From positions 12,832,501-12,896,500 of the forward strand of contig NC_134746.1 in the NCBI RefSeq assembly GCF_050436995.1: DNA of 64,000 bases, written 5' to 3'. The translations under genes and the position numbers were made by a program. The DNA is from Anticarsia gemmatalis. Taxonomy: Eukaryota > Arthropoda > Insecta > Lepidoptera > Erebidae. Positions 1 through 13,800 of this stretch are shown piece by piece; positions within the stretch are counted from its first letter, which is position 1, and every line of letters starts with the position of its first letter. The notes beneath the pieces were generated by a model, which was not told the DNA's origin, ran no database searches, and was given only the letters and a program-made list of their open reading frames with translations.

Positions 1-3000
1 TTTATATTGCAGAAATAACCAAAACAAAATATATTATAGACATAATATCGAAATGTTTTTAGCCAAAATTTATCACAAAAGTTTACCGTTCCAATTTTCA
101 AAATCCTTTAAATCCCAAACATGAAAAGTAAGGGTGCGTGTTTAATCATATTTACCGTAATACCGTTCATTGACAAAACCGTAAACGGCGCAAAGTTACG
201 GTTCTTTGGTCTGAGACCGCGTACACTGGGACGCGAGGACAATAAAATGTGAACAATGGAGTCGGAATAATTAGCCAAGTTTTGTTTAATGTTGAAACTT
301 GTTCGTCTGATGGGTTTGTTTATTTATTTTATGTAAAATATTGTATCATTTTGAATGGGGTTTCTCTCTAAATATAGCGCATTGCTAGAAAGTCTATGTG
401 AACAGTTTTATAAAGAATCTAATTGTGATTTTACAAAACGACACAGTAATCCATTTCATATTAAATACGAATAACATTCTGCGTGCATCTAACTGAAGCA
501 AGAATATTTCAATATAGATGATATCGATTAAGAATTAAACCTTTATTACTAACATCAGAATTTAGAAACACATCAACCAAATATTCACAGCAAAGACTGA
601 TACAATCTCAAATCAAATCACAAATATTCAAAAAAGTCCATCCACCACCCTGGCAGCCCTATTCCCCCTCTAGAGAGCAAACAGGGGAGTGAGTTGGTCA
701 CATTTTCCTCTGCCTGTTTGCGCCGTTCCGCCAGCAAATTATTTTTATGTATGTTTGTTTGCCACTCACTTTATAGCCCTCTTCTCCGTTTGATTGGACT
801 GCTTTAGGATCACCGTTTTAGGGGATGAAAGGGATTAATAAGGGTAACAAGTTTAATACCTTTTTGCGGTTCGTTCTGCAGCATATTGGCTTGTTGGTTT
901 AAAAGCTTTTGGGTAATTTAATTATTGTATGTAGTATTATGATGGCATGTACTGTGGCAGGCTACGTAATGTAATCACTCGGCTTTTAATTGATTTTAAA
1001 CCATCCATTCAACTTGTCCTGCTTTCGTACGTGTGTGTGACGATATGCCATATTTCGTGGATGAAATTTACCAATGTAACTTCATCCAAGTCTTACTAAC
1101 TAGTTCTCAATTCTTGATGAAATTTAAACATGCCATTGCAAGGGTCTGTCATTAATCCATACAGTTTCATACATCATAGACATTTAGAATTGTTTTGATA
1201 TTCACCATATACTGTCACACGATAACCATTATACATACGATTTATTTTAACGTTTCAAAATGTCAGCCAAAAAATCTTCATTAGCAATTTCACATAACCT
1301 CAAAATCGATCCACCACACTGACCTATTACCATTCCATTAGACATAAACTAAAAACTTTGTATTGAGCCTCTCCCTGTTCCATTAATACTATACAGTATA
1401 CAGCAGGCCGTGTCATAACCGCCGCGTTACGGCATTTCGCTCGTTACACTTTCAGTTAACTGAGAGTCAAAGGTTAATGGTTTTCGAACTCGTTAACTTC
1501 TAGTTAGACGGCAAACTTACTTGTTTGATGAGTATTTAAAGGTAGATTTGGATTGCTGAGTAGTTTTTAGTGGGATTGTTTGCTTCTCGCTTTAACTTAC
1601 CGATAAGTTTGAGATGGATGATTATAGTGTTGCTACAACAATTACTGTAACATGACTTGTTAATTAGTGACGTGTCATCATTAGTCTCTTTTGAGTCTTT
1701 AGTCACCAGTGTCTTCAATAGTCATCTCTCTTTCTTCTTTTTCTTTTCATACACAGAAACATTCTTATAGGTTTCTATCACTGTCTTCTTTCTTGCATAA
1801 AATACATCATCATAATTCAAAGCATAATTAAGTTCGGCAACAAATCTTTACTTTGTTGCCCACAATTATCACTTACCTGTCTTCTATCATCAAAATCACT
1901 ATTCAAAATATTCTCAAACCTTCTAAAATCTGTGTAAACACCAGAAGCCTGAATGTCTCGCACCACGCCCACAGAACACTGCCCACTAATCGCCTTAACC
2001 CCTATTCCTCCATCGAAAGTAACACGCCATGGCGTCACGAACCAACCAACCTTCCAACTTGGCAGCCAGCCAGCTTCCTTAGCAAAACATCCTTTTATGC
2101 ATACAAGTAGATATTGTATGATGTATGAGCTATAAAGATATGGAGTTTCTCCGCTCCAGTTTAGTTCTGAAAGCGTTTGAGGATAAAGGTGGTATAACCA
2201 TGGACGATGGGAAATATGTATGTATTTTGTAGGTGAAATTTTGAAGTTGCCTCTATCAGTATAGTATTGATTTTAACGTAGATTTCTAGAGTAGTATTAG
2301 TTATAAAAAGCCATAATATGATTGGTTTATCAAATATTTGGGGTGACTAAAAGTGTGACAGCAAAATATTAGAATTTGCAAATCTGTTTTCTATAGCACT
2401 ATTGTTTTTTTAAAAACAAGGCACTAGCTTGAAATACTCCGCCACAAAACTGCGGGTACAAAAAACAGTAGAAATAGAGTAATTTGTATAAATTGCCAAT
2501 TCATTAGGGGTCGGGTGTTCGAGGCTCGCGTGATAACCGTCGATTTGTTCCGTTTTCCCTTTCAACCTTCGGCTGAAGACAAAGGGCAGTTTCAGGACAC
2601 GGCAAATGAGGATTTAAGTTTACATTTATTTTCGCAAAGTTGTGACGTATTTTGGGACTGTTGCTAGGTGAAACTGCCCTTACGAAGGTCGTTCGCCTTT
2701 TCCTTATCGTACATGAGTTCGGTACATTCTTGCCATAGTTGGTTTGTAAAAGTTCAAAGTCCAATTTTAACTAATAGCGTTACTACACTGTAGAGTTATT
2801 CTGTGTTCTTTGCATGGAAAATGGAAATAGTTACGTCACAATTTCCACGCCTAGAAAACGTGAACATGTTACATTAATCCTATAATACTATTGAAGACCG
2901 ATGTATCTGTGACCTTCAAAGAATAGTACTTTGCACTTTTCACAAATTATACTCTCAACTTGACCATTCCAGAAACCTGCAAACGCTCGCGTGATAGTTT

Positions 3001-3317
3001 TTTTTACTCTTGTTTTTATTATTTACTTCAATGCGCACAAAATTATAAAACTTATCGGCTTTAGTGCCTAAAGGTGTGGCCTTGATTGGGTCTTATGTCG
3101 TTAAAATTCTTTCACACCTGCAGAAACCTTACGTGGTCATTAATTAGTCATTATTGATCAGTCTAAATTACACGCGGCCTACTTACTTATTTTACGTTAT
3201 TTCCTAATCGGGTATAAATTCTAAAATAAAATACGATAGGACATACAACGTCTACAAAATTTTAGTTCCTCAATCCAAAAATCTCGTGCGTAAACTATAA
3301 AATCATATATTTTGCAG
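1..3317. other. Non-coding stretch, no gene seen
   Basis: AT-rich DNA without a convincing exon on either strand. The short open frames here lack splice signals, codon bias or recognisable domains. It probably represents an intron of the transcript that ends in the exon at 3318-3565, or intergenic DNA before it. The segment around 2500-2700 is slightly GC-richer but shows no clear element boundary. Confidence 0.6.
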
Positions 3318-3565
3318 TACCCAATACAAAAAAGATGTCATTCGTATCCCAAACGGTCGCTGGCCTGAGCCAAACCCGCCGCGAGGATCCGCCTCCTCGC
3401 CAGCACTGCTCACACCAACACGCGCACCGTCACATGCAGCTCTGCCGAAAGAACAGTCTCCCAGAATGGGACCCCCCTGAACTCAGAACCAGGAAAAACA
3501 GCCTACCCGCCGATATCATGGACCGAATGACGGAACCGACCACGAGCCCTATATTAGAGGAGTGA
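3318..3565 (+). CDS. Terminal coding exon of an upstream gene or isoform, with two RKNSLP motifs
   Basis: Product not recognised. A pyrimidine-containing acceptor ending TTTTGCAG at 3317 precedes a GC-rich open frame ending at TGA 3563-3565. The exon starts in phase 1, so at least one coding exon must lie upstream, probably outside the window. About 81 residues are encoded, rich in Pro, Arg, His and Ser. RKNSLP occurs twice with the serines 15 residues apart. The two copies differ at five of six codons, all synonymously, which supports this frame. Each copy fits the 14-3-3 mode I pattern R-x-x-S-x-P. It could be a short alternative end of the GEF locus starting at 7220, or the end of a separate gene; the sequence does not decide. 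Confidence 0.6.
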
Positions 3566-3829
3566 CAGCTGACCCCGTAAGTTTTGGTGTCCCCGTCACT
3601 CTAGTACGCATGGATGCACTCCAATGTATTGCACAGGACGAAGAGAAAGGCTTTATGGAACAGCCCCTTGCATGCTTAGAGGCTTATGTGATTAGGGGAA
3701 GACCCTGCACGAACCCCATAGATATGTGTTGTGCGTAAATGTATGTAATGAATGGAAAAGAAATGACGTGAATGTGATGAAGATGTTTTAACTGAAGATT
3801 TTGAAGATGTGGTTGTAGATAAGAAAAAA

Positions 3830-3835
3830 AATAAA
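3830..3835 (+). terminator. Poly(A) signal AATAAA for the 3318-3565 exon
   Basis: Canonical AATAAA about 265 bp after the TGA of the preceding exon, in A-rich DNA. A second AATAAA lies near 3985. Both are plausible 3' ends of this transcript. Confidence 0.4.
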
Positions 3836-6160
3836 AGAAGAAATGTTAAATGTATGAAGATTCCTAATAAGCGCTATAATTCCTATGCTCGAAGACTCGT
3901 GCGTAGATGTTGTACAGTAATATAACCAAGGCAATGACACTACAAACAATATTATTTATGCAAGTGAATGTTAGTTCGTCCTCCAAATAAAAAATTCAAC
4001 GATAACATGTCTAGACATATGCATTTAAACGAAAAATCGATTGATAAGCAGTGTTATTGAACTCGAGAATAAATAATAAGGAAAATAATGAACTCATTTA
4101 TGAATATTGTCGGAAACGACAGAATAATATTATGAAGGGTCCTTATTGTAATATATTTCCAGGCCGTTTCGTCTGAAAGTGCGGTCGTCTTATTTGAAAC
4201 CCAAATTCTCCCACTTTCATTGTCATTCATATTTCACCCATGTCACTCACCCTTCTGGCATTCAGTTCATCCTTTACATTCATAATGAAATTATCTGTAT
4301 AACTGAAAATATGGACATCAAAGGATTAATGGAGATCAAAGGGTCACCGTGAACTGAGCTTCACGTTTTCAATTTACATCAATACCTATACGGTGATTAA
4401 ACTTATTAAATCGTTTAAAATGTAACGATTTAAGATAATTGATTTTACCTATATAGGTTTAAACTAAATAAAGGTGAGATGAGTATGATATTCAACCTTT
4501 ATTTACTACCGGAATTTGAACCCGTTATTGTGGTAATCTGAGAGAATGCCATTACTCCAAAACAATTTACGTGCAAAGATGCAATATCAATTTAGAAAAT
4601 ATTCAACTTTCCACTAATAAATACTGTTAGTCCCTTCAATTAAAAACGCGTAATCATTTCGTTTTCCAATCCCACTAGTCTGCCGTTCGAATCTCCTCTT
4701 TATAATTGGATCAATTTACCGTCCAAGTAATTAAGTTCCAATCGATTTAGCCCAGGAAGTTGCCATTGGTGGGTGGTACAGTTTTACCGACGGCAAAATT
4801 TGTAGACCAAGAAGTAAACGCTGTAATTAGTGATACTTTATATCACGAAAATGTAATGAAAAACAGGAAATATGGTCGACAGTAATTTATTGATTATACT
4901 TTCACTTAAAACACCCACGGTGTGTGAACCTTAAACAAAATAAAATCAACATTGACGAAATTATTAAGATAAGAAAACGAATTTGTCGTTCCCTATAACT
5001 TTCTTAAGTCTTAACATCCCAAAAACTCTTTTCCCTACCACTCTAACAATGAATATCAAATGGTTATCAATATTAAGTTTATCTACACCAATGGTTGCTT
5101 GACCTAAAAGTTGTTTATCTACCAGCAGCTACTACAAGCTAAAACCTAGTAAAATAATAGAGAGATACAATAAATATAGTACCACTGGTAATATTGTTCG
5201 ATGCACAAATTGACGTAATCAACAAAACCTAATATTCTATAACGATAACGACCGGTTATACTCACTCCATAAATATGAAAGCAAAGTTTCAATATGGAGT
5301 ATTGAACATATACGGGAAGCCGTCTCGGCGGAGTGATTAGGCGGAAACAAACTCCTGCCTCGTAGAGCAATTTCGAAATTGATCGCTAATAACCAATGGA
5401 GTACGTTTCCACGAAATGTGATGTTAACTTGTATTACTATATTTGTGGTTCCTATGAAAACTGATGTAATATATGTGATTACTTTATTTCCAATACATAT
5501 TTCCAATAACAAAAATAAGGTTTTTCGGGTAGCCTTGATAAATAAAATCTGTTCTCTACTCAAAAACGATCGATTTTTGTGTAGAGAACGAGCTCACTGA
5601 AGGAAACCTAATGAACCGTGTACTCATTTGTGATTCTTGAAGCCAAAGAGTTTTTTTACAAGTTCATACATACTATAATGGAAAAGACTTTTTACCCGAC
5701 CTAATAGATCAAAACATATTGTGAATAATCTAAAAGTAGACAACAGACAACACGTTTGTAAATAAAAATAAACCCCAAGCGAGAAATAAAACAGATAAAA
5801 CCGTATCCAACGATACGAACCCTCAAACCGAGTACTCTAACAAAGCTAAAGAAAGTCAAGCCACTTGAGGCCACTCTGGTTGGGAACAATTTATCAGATG
5901 ATCCTACAAGGTCGCCAGAACTTTCCCCTTACGTGCATGCTAATAGCACGCGAAGTTATTTCTGTAGCAGTGCACGTAACTGCACAGCTGTTTGTAAGCA
6001 CCGATTGAAATATGATAGCTGAAATGGGAGCATTCGTGCTGAAGACGATAACAATGGAAAAAGAAAAGTACATAGTACTGAAGGAATATAAATAAAGAAC
6101 AATCACACGCTTACGGATGGAGAAAATATTAAGTAATTACTAAAACACAATCTATCTATC
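3836..6160. other. Non-coding AT-rich DNA
   Basis: No exon or complete mobile element is recognised. Open frames on the minus strand (for example 5237-5563) have no domain, no splice context and ordinary background composition. Confidence 0.55.
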
Positions 6161-6404
6161 GTATGGTTAGTGGTCAACCTAGTGTCAAAGTTGTTCAAGC
6201 CGCCCGAAGGCCTTTGACATGGCTTAACGACTGTTATCGTAGTAGATAACAACCGGGACCAACTTTTTACGTGCCCTCCGAAGCACGAAGACGCCCAGTT
6301 CAAATACCACTATGCGGTCACCCATCTATGGAATGACCGCGCCAAGGGTTTCTTAACCCACAGATCATTTACCGACCGGTGAGCGCAACTGTTTATGACC
6401 GCCT
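6161..6404 (-). mobile_element. 5S rRNA-derived SINE, copy 1
   Basis: About 245 bp that recurs at four other places in the window. Read on the minus strand, the head contains a stretch resembling the 5S rRNA internal promoter: a GTTAAG-type box A, a GGCGCGGTCA block and GATGGGTGACC (box C). The tail runs through a GCTTGAACAACTTTGACA block to ACCATAC. No target duplication could be fixed for this copy. Confidence 0.8.
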
Positions 6405-7219
6405 CTAAAACACAATGAAACACGAGAATTTGAGTACTTAAACCAGGACTTAAATGGAAGTAAGGAACAAAGTGAATAGATGAGCTTTGAGTAAACTACT
6501 GAAGCGGACTATAATCCCAAACCACATCGGTGTTATGTAACACATTACGTATGTAGGGCACAGGACTCCAAGTCACGCTGCGTTAAGGCCACGCTGATGA
6601 GTCATGCATATTACAGAACCTACGCCGTCTGCTTCATATTTTATTAATAGTAATCGTTAACGTGAACCTTTACTTTTTTCTATTACTATCCAAGTATTTT
6701 TGTACCTTTATACCCCATTCTACTTTGTATATAGTTTTCTATTTTATTGTACAGCTAAACTTATTTCAATAGATACAAACTTAATTTTGTACGGTATCCG
6801 AAATTGGTGAGATATGGAGCGAAGTTAGAATGCGGGTCGCTTTTTGCTCATGCAAGCCGAACCCAGATTGTCGTTATTAGAAATAATGATGTCACTCCGC
6901 TACTTAAATTTACATCTTACCATTATTAATAGGAAAAGGCGTAATGTAATAGATGAATATAAAGAGAATTGGCGTTTATATTAGAGTTTCATAAGTATAC
7001 TGTCAAATGTATTGTACTTCAAAAATTTATATTTAGGAATGGCAACTTTGAAATTGGCGGTATCACAAAGATTCGACATGGTTTAAAAAAAAAGATATTT
7101 AAGAATCAAACAATTTTAGCGTAGGCTGCTAACGTTTCAATAGAGGATACTTTCAGGATTTATAGGTAGGGAATGTTCATTTTTTTCGTGTTTTCATAAG
7201 ACTGTGTTCATTGTTACAG
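6405..7219. other. Non-coding DNA before the first visible GEF exon
   Basis: AT-rich, with no exon seen. The exon at 7220 begins in phase 2, so this is an intron of the GEF gene; the preceding exon was not found in the window. Confidence 0.55.
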
Positions 7220-7832
7220 GCGGAGCGAGTTTTTAGGATGTGTCTCGTTCCCACTGAAAGATGCAATTAACTGCGACATATCCGGCACTTATTTTCTGCA
7301 ACAAGGCTCTGGACGCGGCCAGAACGCGACGCAAGCGCTCGCCAATGACAGATTCGTTAAGGACAGCGTGACTGAAGGGGATACACGCAAGATGGCTACC
7401 GACAACATTGAAACTAGCACTAACGATGGCACTAAAGAAAACCATAATGATAAAGGTAAGTCTTAAAAATCACTAAAGTACCGAAAATACGACTTAGACC
7501 TTTTTCGCCTCCTGCTCAATAATAACTCAGTACCTACTTTGTTCCACATTGCATATAGGAATTTTACCATCCTAGACGAAAGGTTAATAACCTCCAACCA
7601 GTCTTTTACTTTTCTTTAATTATATCTACCATTTATCTTATTTCTTAGGAGTGTCAACCAACGGCCCAGCATCCACAACAGCGAGCCAGGCGCAGGCAGT
7701 GGCGGCTGCTCTCCAGCGCGAGGCTGACGAGCACCTGTTCCTCAGATACCTGGAGCTGGACCCGCCAGAAGACCCCAACGCGCCACGAAGAGCCCAGAGG
7801 AACGGGAGGACGCCGTTCACTACTACTAGAAA
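7220..7832 (+). CDS. GEF exons 1-2 in window: end of C2 domain and linker
   Basis: The exon at 7220-7455 opens in phase 2 and reads SEFLGCVSFPLKDAI, then ISGTYFLQQGSGR. This resembles the last strands of the C2 domain of RGS3-type proteins, where a GC-M-SF block is followed by a SGWYYLL block. It is therefore the C-terminal part of a C2 domain whose first strands are in an exon not seen here. An in-frame ATG at 7392 could start a form lacking C2. The exon at 7649-7832 encodes an Ala/Gln-rich helix and an acidic linker and ends TTTRK, leading into the PDZ domain. Confidence 0.7.
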
Positions 7833-10800
7833 GTAAGTACTATCGAACCAACTGATTCATGACCCATTTTGCCGATAATTCGCTTGACACCGTCAAAACA
7901 GTAAGAATTTCGTCTCTATCGTCAAAGTTGCACTTAGGACATTTTAAACATGCATACAACTGTGTTGTGATGTATCTACGACTACATACAACTTTGACCT
8001 TTGTTATTACAGGGCGTAGATACGTTTTCGATAAATCACTCTTAATTTGAATGTAGAATGTAAACTCTTTTCACTACGAAAAAACCTATTTGTGTCAAAT
8101 ATCAAATAGCACGTCATTTAGAAATCTGTGAAACGATTAGGGTAACCATTATAGTCATTGCCCATCATACAGTGATTGCCAATGTTAAGGAATATTACGT
8201 TTATTTTAATTTCTAAAGTAACCAGTTCAAATTAATTGCGATATGTGTCACTTTTAGAATATTGGTAACATTTTTAATTTATAGAACTCATGTCCGACGT
8301 TTGTGCGACAAGTGTGTAGTTCGAAAAGAAAAAGTAAAAGTTTGTTGCAATATTTTGTTAAGGATAACACATTTGAATTAACAGTATTCGCTAGTATTTC
8401 TGGTTTTTAAGTGTTTTATATTGAATTAGTATAAAGTTAAGTTGAAACAAAGGACTGATGTTCTCTTAGAAATAATATTTAAGTTGCGTTTATAATAGAG
8501 TTTATGTCAATGTTTTACTAAATAAAGATACTATTGACCAAAATTGTGTATCAATTCCTTAACCGGGTAATAACTATGCTGGTTACCCTATATTATTTAA
8601 TTTTTATAGTTACATTATTTTCCATAATGGCCGAATAAACCATGCCCTGAGTGGATATCGAACCCACTCCTTACGCGTGGCAGTCGTAACATCAACCCAC
8701 TACGCCACGGAGCCTGTTGAAAACGATAACAAAGCATTATTGTATTGGCGCACAAAGATTTGTCGCAGAATGACAGATAACAAGTTCATTACCAAGGAAA
8801 CGTAGGTTCAAGCCAATTTCGACCTTCGCGTATATAGACGTGTTTTAGAAAATGAGCACATGGTGGGTCATGATTCAGTTTGTTCGATAGTACCTGCATA
8901 CAACTTTAAGAAAGTATTATCCAAAAGTTAAAGTATCTTTTGATTAGCTTAGTCGAGGTTAAAGGTCTTCAGCTTGCTTGAAGATAAGAATTGGGTATTG
9001 GGTAAGGAAATTGAAAGTGGTATACTATTCTTAAAAGTTTTGTTTTTGGATCTTTTACTATTTAGCGTAAAAGTATAAGTAGTGTTAGTCTCTCGGATAT
9101 ATAAAATTAGACCAAAGCAAAAGTAACATTCTAGAAACGACTACTTATTTTTCTATATTACAATAACTTGGTAAGATCGATACAAACATTCTTAAACGGT
9201 AGTTTGTCCTGAAATATGATTACATACTCATAAGATCTAATGCTTCCATTATCTACTAAACAGAACTTAGTACTATAACTGTAAAATAAACCCGAAATAA
9301 ATCCGAGAACCTAATGTATGAACAGAGCGATATCATTTTTTACATTTGGCAAACATCCATATTCTAACCGCCACTAGCGAATTTGGAAGTTTTGTAGAAT
9401 ATTATCGATCTCTGCAGTGTTCTTCATACTCTTTTAACTGTACCCGCGGGCCAATGTCAATTTATTTAATTTCCAATGTATTTTATTACATACTTTATAC
9501 CTCCTCATTGCAATCGAATCTTTATGACAGACTTTACACCGAAGTTTTTTTTACCAGATATAAAGATTTTTGTAGTAGGTAGGCATTCAACATCTAACTA
9601 ACACCTGTGAGACTATAATTATGTAGTCATAAATGATTATGACAATCGACTGCTATCACCAACCAAAGTAAAATTAAGTGATTTTTTTTTTTTTTTTAAT
9701 AACCCATATCTGTCCCACTGCAGGGCAAGGGTCTCCTCCCGAACGAGGGGGAGGGGTTAGGCCTTGAGTCCACCACGCTGGCCAAGTGCGGGTTGGGGAC
9801 TTTGCATGCCCTCAATAAATGTATTAAACAAATTTTAGGCATGCAAGGTTTCCTCACGATGTTTAATTTAATTAAGTGATACAGTAGTATAATAAAACCT
9901 TCAAACACAGATCTAGAAAGTTCAATTCTCAATTGTTAACTGTTCAATTCTAAGTCTAACCATTATTTCTCTTTTCAGACTCGTCCGCGGAACAGGCGGT
10001 GGTTTCGGCTTCACCGTGGTCTGGACCCGACCGCCGAGGGTGGAGAGGGTCGCGGCTGGAGGATCAGCCGAGCGCGCCGGTCTGAGGGCCGGCGATTATC
10101 TTGTGTTCGTAGGCAATAAGAACGTTGTCACCGCTAATGAGGAGGAGGTCCGGAACCTTGTCAAGTGAGTATCAATTACCTACCTATCTTTACTGAACTA
10201 ATAACATGAGGTAGCAAATAGTAATAAATACCAGTCGCTAATATGGTTTAAATAATAGCTTAACAATTAGTTTGGATAAGGCATAGAATTAGCAATTGTT
10301 TCTTTAATTAAAAATGTTACGAATTAAAACGATTAATATAATACAGCCAACAGACAATTTTTTTCTTAAGAAGACTATCATGACTTAAATTACAAAAAAA
10401 AGATTCATTATCAAATAATACTAATTTCAATTTCTCCATTCCAGATCGGCTGGTCAGATGCTAAACATCGAGACGTTCAGACGAGTGCCGCCTAATGGCG
10501 TTGGTATTCGGCCAAGGCTAGCACAGGTCACCATTCCACCAGCGGAATCAACACCACCTCCTCCACCAAGGTCTCCTCGGGCCGCAGCCCTGGCGTCTCC
10601 AGCCACCGCAGCCAGGCCACCTACAGCCTGTTCGTCTACCAGTCAGTCACTGGACCGACGCAAGCTCCACCTGCCCCAAGTCACATTCTCCAAGGAGGTC
10701 GGTAACGGAATCATCGTTTAACGACACCTCATCGAAATCATTTTTGGAAACTAGTCATATTGGCCTGTTGCTTTATGTAGATTTGTCAGCGTAAAAAAAT

Positions 10801-13800
10801 TGTCAATCTTAATTCTGATTATCATCAAAATAGAGTTATCAACATGCTCAATCAACTCACACCCCTAAAGTTTTCCTAGGTTCATTTAAATTTTTCATTA
10901 TTTCTACGAACTTATACACACATAAGTACGCCTTAACTTGTCTTAAGTTTTAGATCCAAAACCACATTTTTCGCAACAAGTTTATATCTAGCTAACGGGT
11001 CATTAGAAACATTATTCGAATTTATTATTTTGGTATTTGAGAGATAAAAATTTAAAGAATTTGGTGCTAGTTTCGGACCTTCTAGACTAGTGGACTCATT
11101 GATGTACAGTAGTGTGTATTTCATCTTGTTAAAACATGTCTGTATATACTTCACTATACATTCCATTTATATTAGTTTTACTGCAATTTTTATTCACCTG
11201 TGCACTGCCGATTTTTGATCATTGGTTTTAGATCTAAATAAATTTTATTTATTACTAAGTTACGTAGATATATTTCTATGTCCAAATTATATTATATTCA
11301 AAATTATTTCTTAAAAATCTGCAGTGTACGAACTTAGTATAGACGTCTTCATTTCTAGTTTGTAAGTAAAATTCATTGAAAGGGGAATCGTTACGTTTAA
11401 GCTTACTGTTTTTGTTATTATTTATTTTGTTAATGTTTTCTTTTTTATTTTCTTTTGTCTTAGAACTTGCGTGTTGTATTTTAATAGTAGTCTTTTTGTA
11501 ATAGTGTTTTTTTTTTGTATAATTTTCTTTATGTAACACATAATGATTTTGTATCGTAATTCTAATTTATTTTATTCGTGTATTCGATAAACAAATTTGG
11601 TTCCTGTTGTTTTTTTTTCGTTTTTAATTTATGTTCTATAATTTTAAGTGCAAATAAATTTATTGCTTTTAGTTTTTTGTTTTTTTCTTTTGTTATTTAT
11701 CCATCTACCTGTTTTTCTTCCTATTAATAAGACTTTACATTTACATTTATTGAAACATAGTAGAAAGCACAAGGCTTATCACCTTTGTCACAATCATCAT
11801 CATCATCACTCACTAACATATGACTTGCACAAGTAAATTTTAACATAAATAACTGTAAAAATATATCGAGCAGGACATTTTTGCTTTATATAAAACTTAT
11901 AAAACGAATCGTGGCTTTCCTAGAACTAATTATGTCGCAAAGTTAATCTTCTAGGAAGTTTCATCGCTATTCTCTGATGGAAATTGTTTTTCCAAGAATA
12001 ATAACAACAAACAATTATTTTTAGTTTTAATATTAACTTTTGAATATACTTCTAAAATATGTTTTTTCTCCTGGCAAATAATCTAATCATATTTTCTCAA
12101 TCTACAAATTCTACGAAACATATATTGAAACATTATCATGTTTCTTATATTTTTTGGGTTCATATTTAAAGAGCATAATGAAGGATCAATGAAATAAATA
12201 AAATCTATTTTTACAACTCAAACTTGTTGATATATCATGACGATATGATTAAAGACATTTAGATGTTGCTTAACCATATTTTTTTATGGCGACCTCAATA
12301 CATAATTTAAAGCCCGCATTCACAACAACTTGTACCATATTTTAATTGTCTTTCCGAGTCAGACAGACTATCAGAGATTCCTAAATTAACCCCACATCAT
12401 CAAATTCATCCAACACATCTTTCTTACCACTATACTATCAAAAAATCTTCCGAAGTACCTTGCATGATTGGACTTTTTCAAAATTTGGCAGTCGTCTATA
12501 CCTTCAAAGCAAGACACTAACAGCACCATTGGTCAGCAGACGCCAGGGCTGTCAACTGACGGTAGAAAGCGTGCTCTCTTGGCCGTGGTAGCGAGAGAAC
12601 AACACTACGCCACTTGCCTTCAGTTCGGCCTGGTTAGGTTTGTGTCACCCCTGGCCGAGAGGGCAGACCTCATAGCTCCTAATGATCACCAGCTTTTGTT
12701 CCAAAATGTTGAAGAGGTAAGCAAATAAAACTTAATTCGTATTTAAGAGTCCCATCTAATTAAGAGTAAATTTAAGTATACTCTCTGAATGGTAGAACAA
12801 ATAGTAAAAAAATTAAGACTGTAATGTCATGTTAGTAGTTCAAAGTTCCATCTGATCTGTAAGTGTGTAAAAATAGACAAAAATTTTTGGTTGAGAATGT
12901 AATTTTGTGATAACATCCCAATGGATGTTATCACAAAATTACATTCTCAACCTCTCAAAAATTCGCATATGCCAATGCATATGCGAATTTTTGAGAACAG
13001 ACAAAACTATTTGTTCGACCTGTATTCAAACCTTATTCTATCACGAAATAATAGAACAAAGAATTTATAAAAAAGGGAGGAAACTGATAGATCTATAATA
13101 TTCCAGATCTTCAGACTATCAGAGGACATATTAGACCAAGTGGTACAAGACGACGGCGAGATCCAGACGTCGACGGTGGTCGCCGTCTATCTGCAAAAGA
13201 CCCCTGTGTTCCTTAGCCTTTATAAGAAGTATTGTCTAGGCCTCAAGAGAGCTGACTGTGTATTGGTAAGAACTAGCACATACTTAACTTGAAATACGCT
13301 GATCTTTTTATAAAAGTGATTAATTATTGCATTAACATCATCATCCGGCTGAAACAAGCAGTTGAAAAAATTTGATAAAAGAGAAGAGAGAAATTTACTT
13401 ATTGCTATGATAATTTTCGTCGATCTACTAGAATTAATAAGTCAAACCCAACACAATATAAAACGTCCTACGGGTTTGGGAGCCGCAAACCTTAAACGTT
13501 AACATAAGGAAAGAACAGCTTGTTGAATCCAATCATAAATAGCCTAACATCTGATGTACTTTTTACTCTTCAACAGGTAAAAAAGTCAAAAGACCCAAGC
13601 GGGGCATTCTCCCGGTTCTGCACAAGTCCCCCGATCCCCCGAAGAAGACCAGACATCACGTCGTTAGTCCACAAGCCCCTGGAACAGTTCCGAGAACTGC
13701 TGAGGCTCATGAGAGCGGCGGCGGCGGCGACTGGCGCAGGACCTTACGACCAGCTCGAGAAGAAACAGTTACAAGTTATTGTTGAACAATTACAGGTACT

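Noticed and set aside
3450..3480. Frameshift at the C-run in the exon 3318-3565
   Set aside because: Moving frames at the C-run would also give an open frame, but the synonymous RKNSLP repeats on both sides of the run support one unbroken frame.
5237..5563. A 108-codon minus-strand frame
   Set aside because: AT-rich with no motif or promoter context; overlapping frames of similar length exist on both strands.
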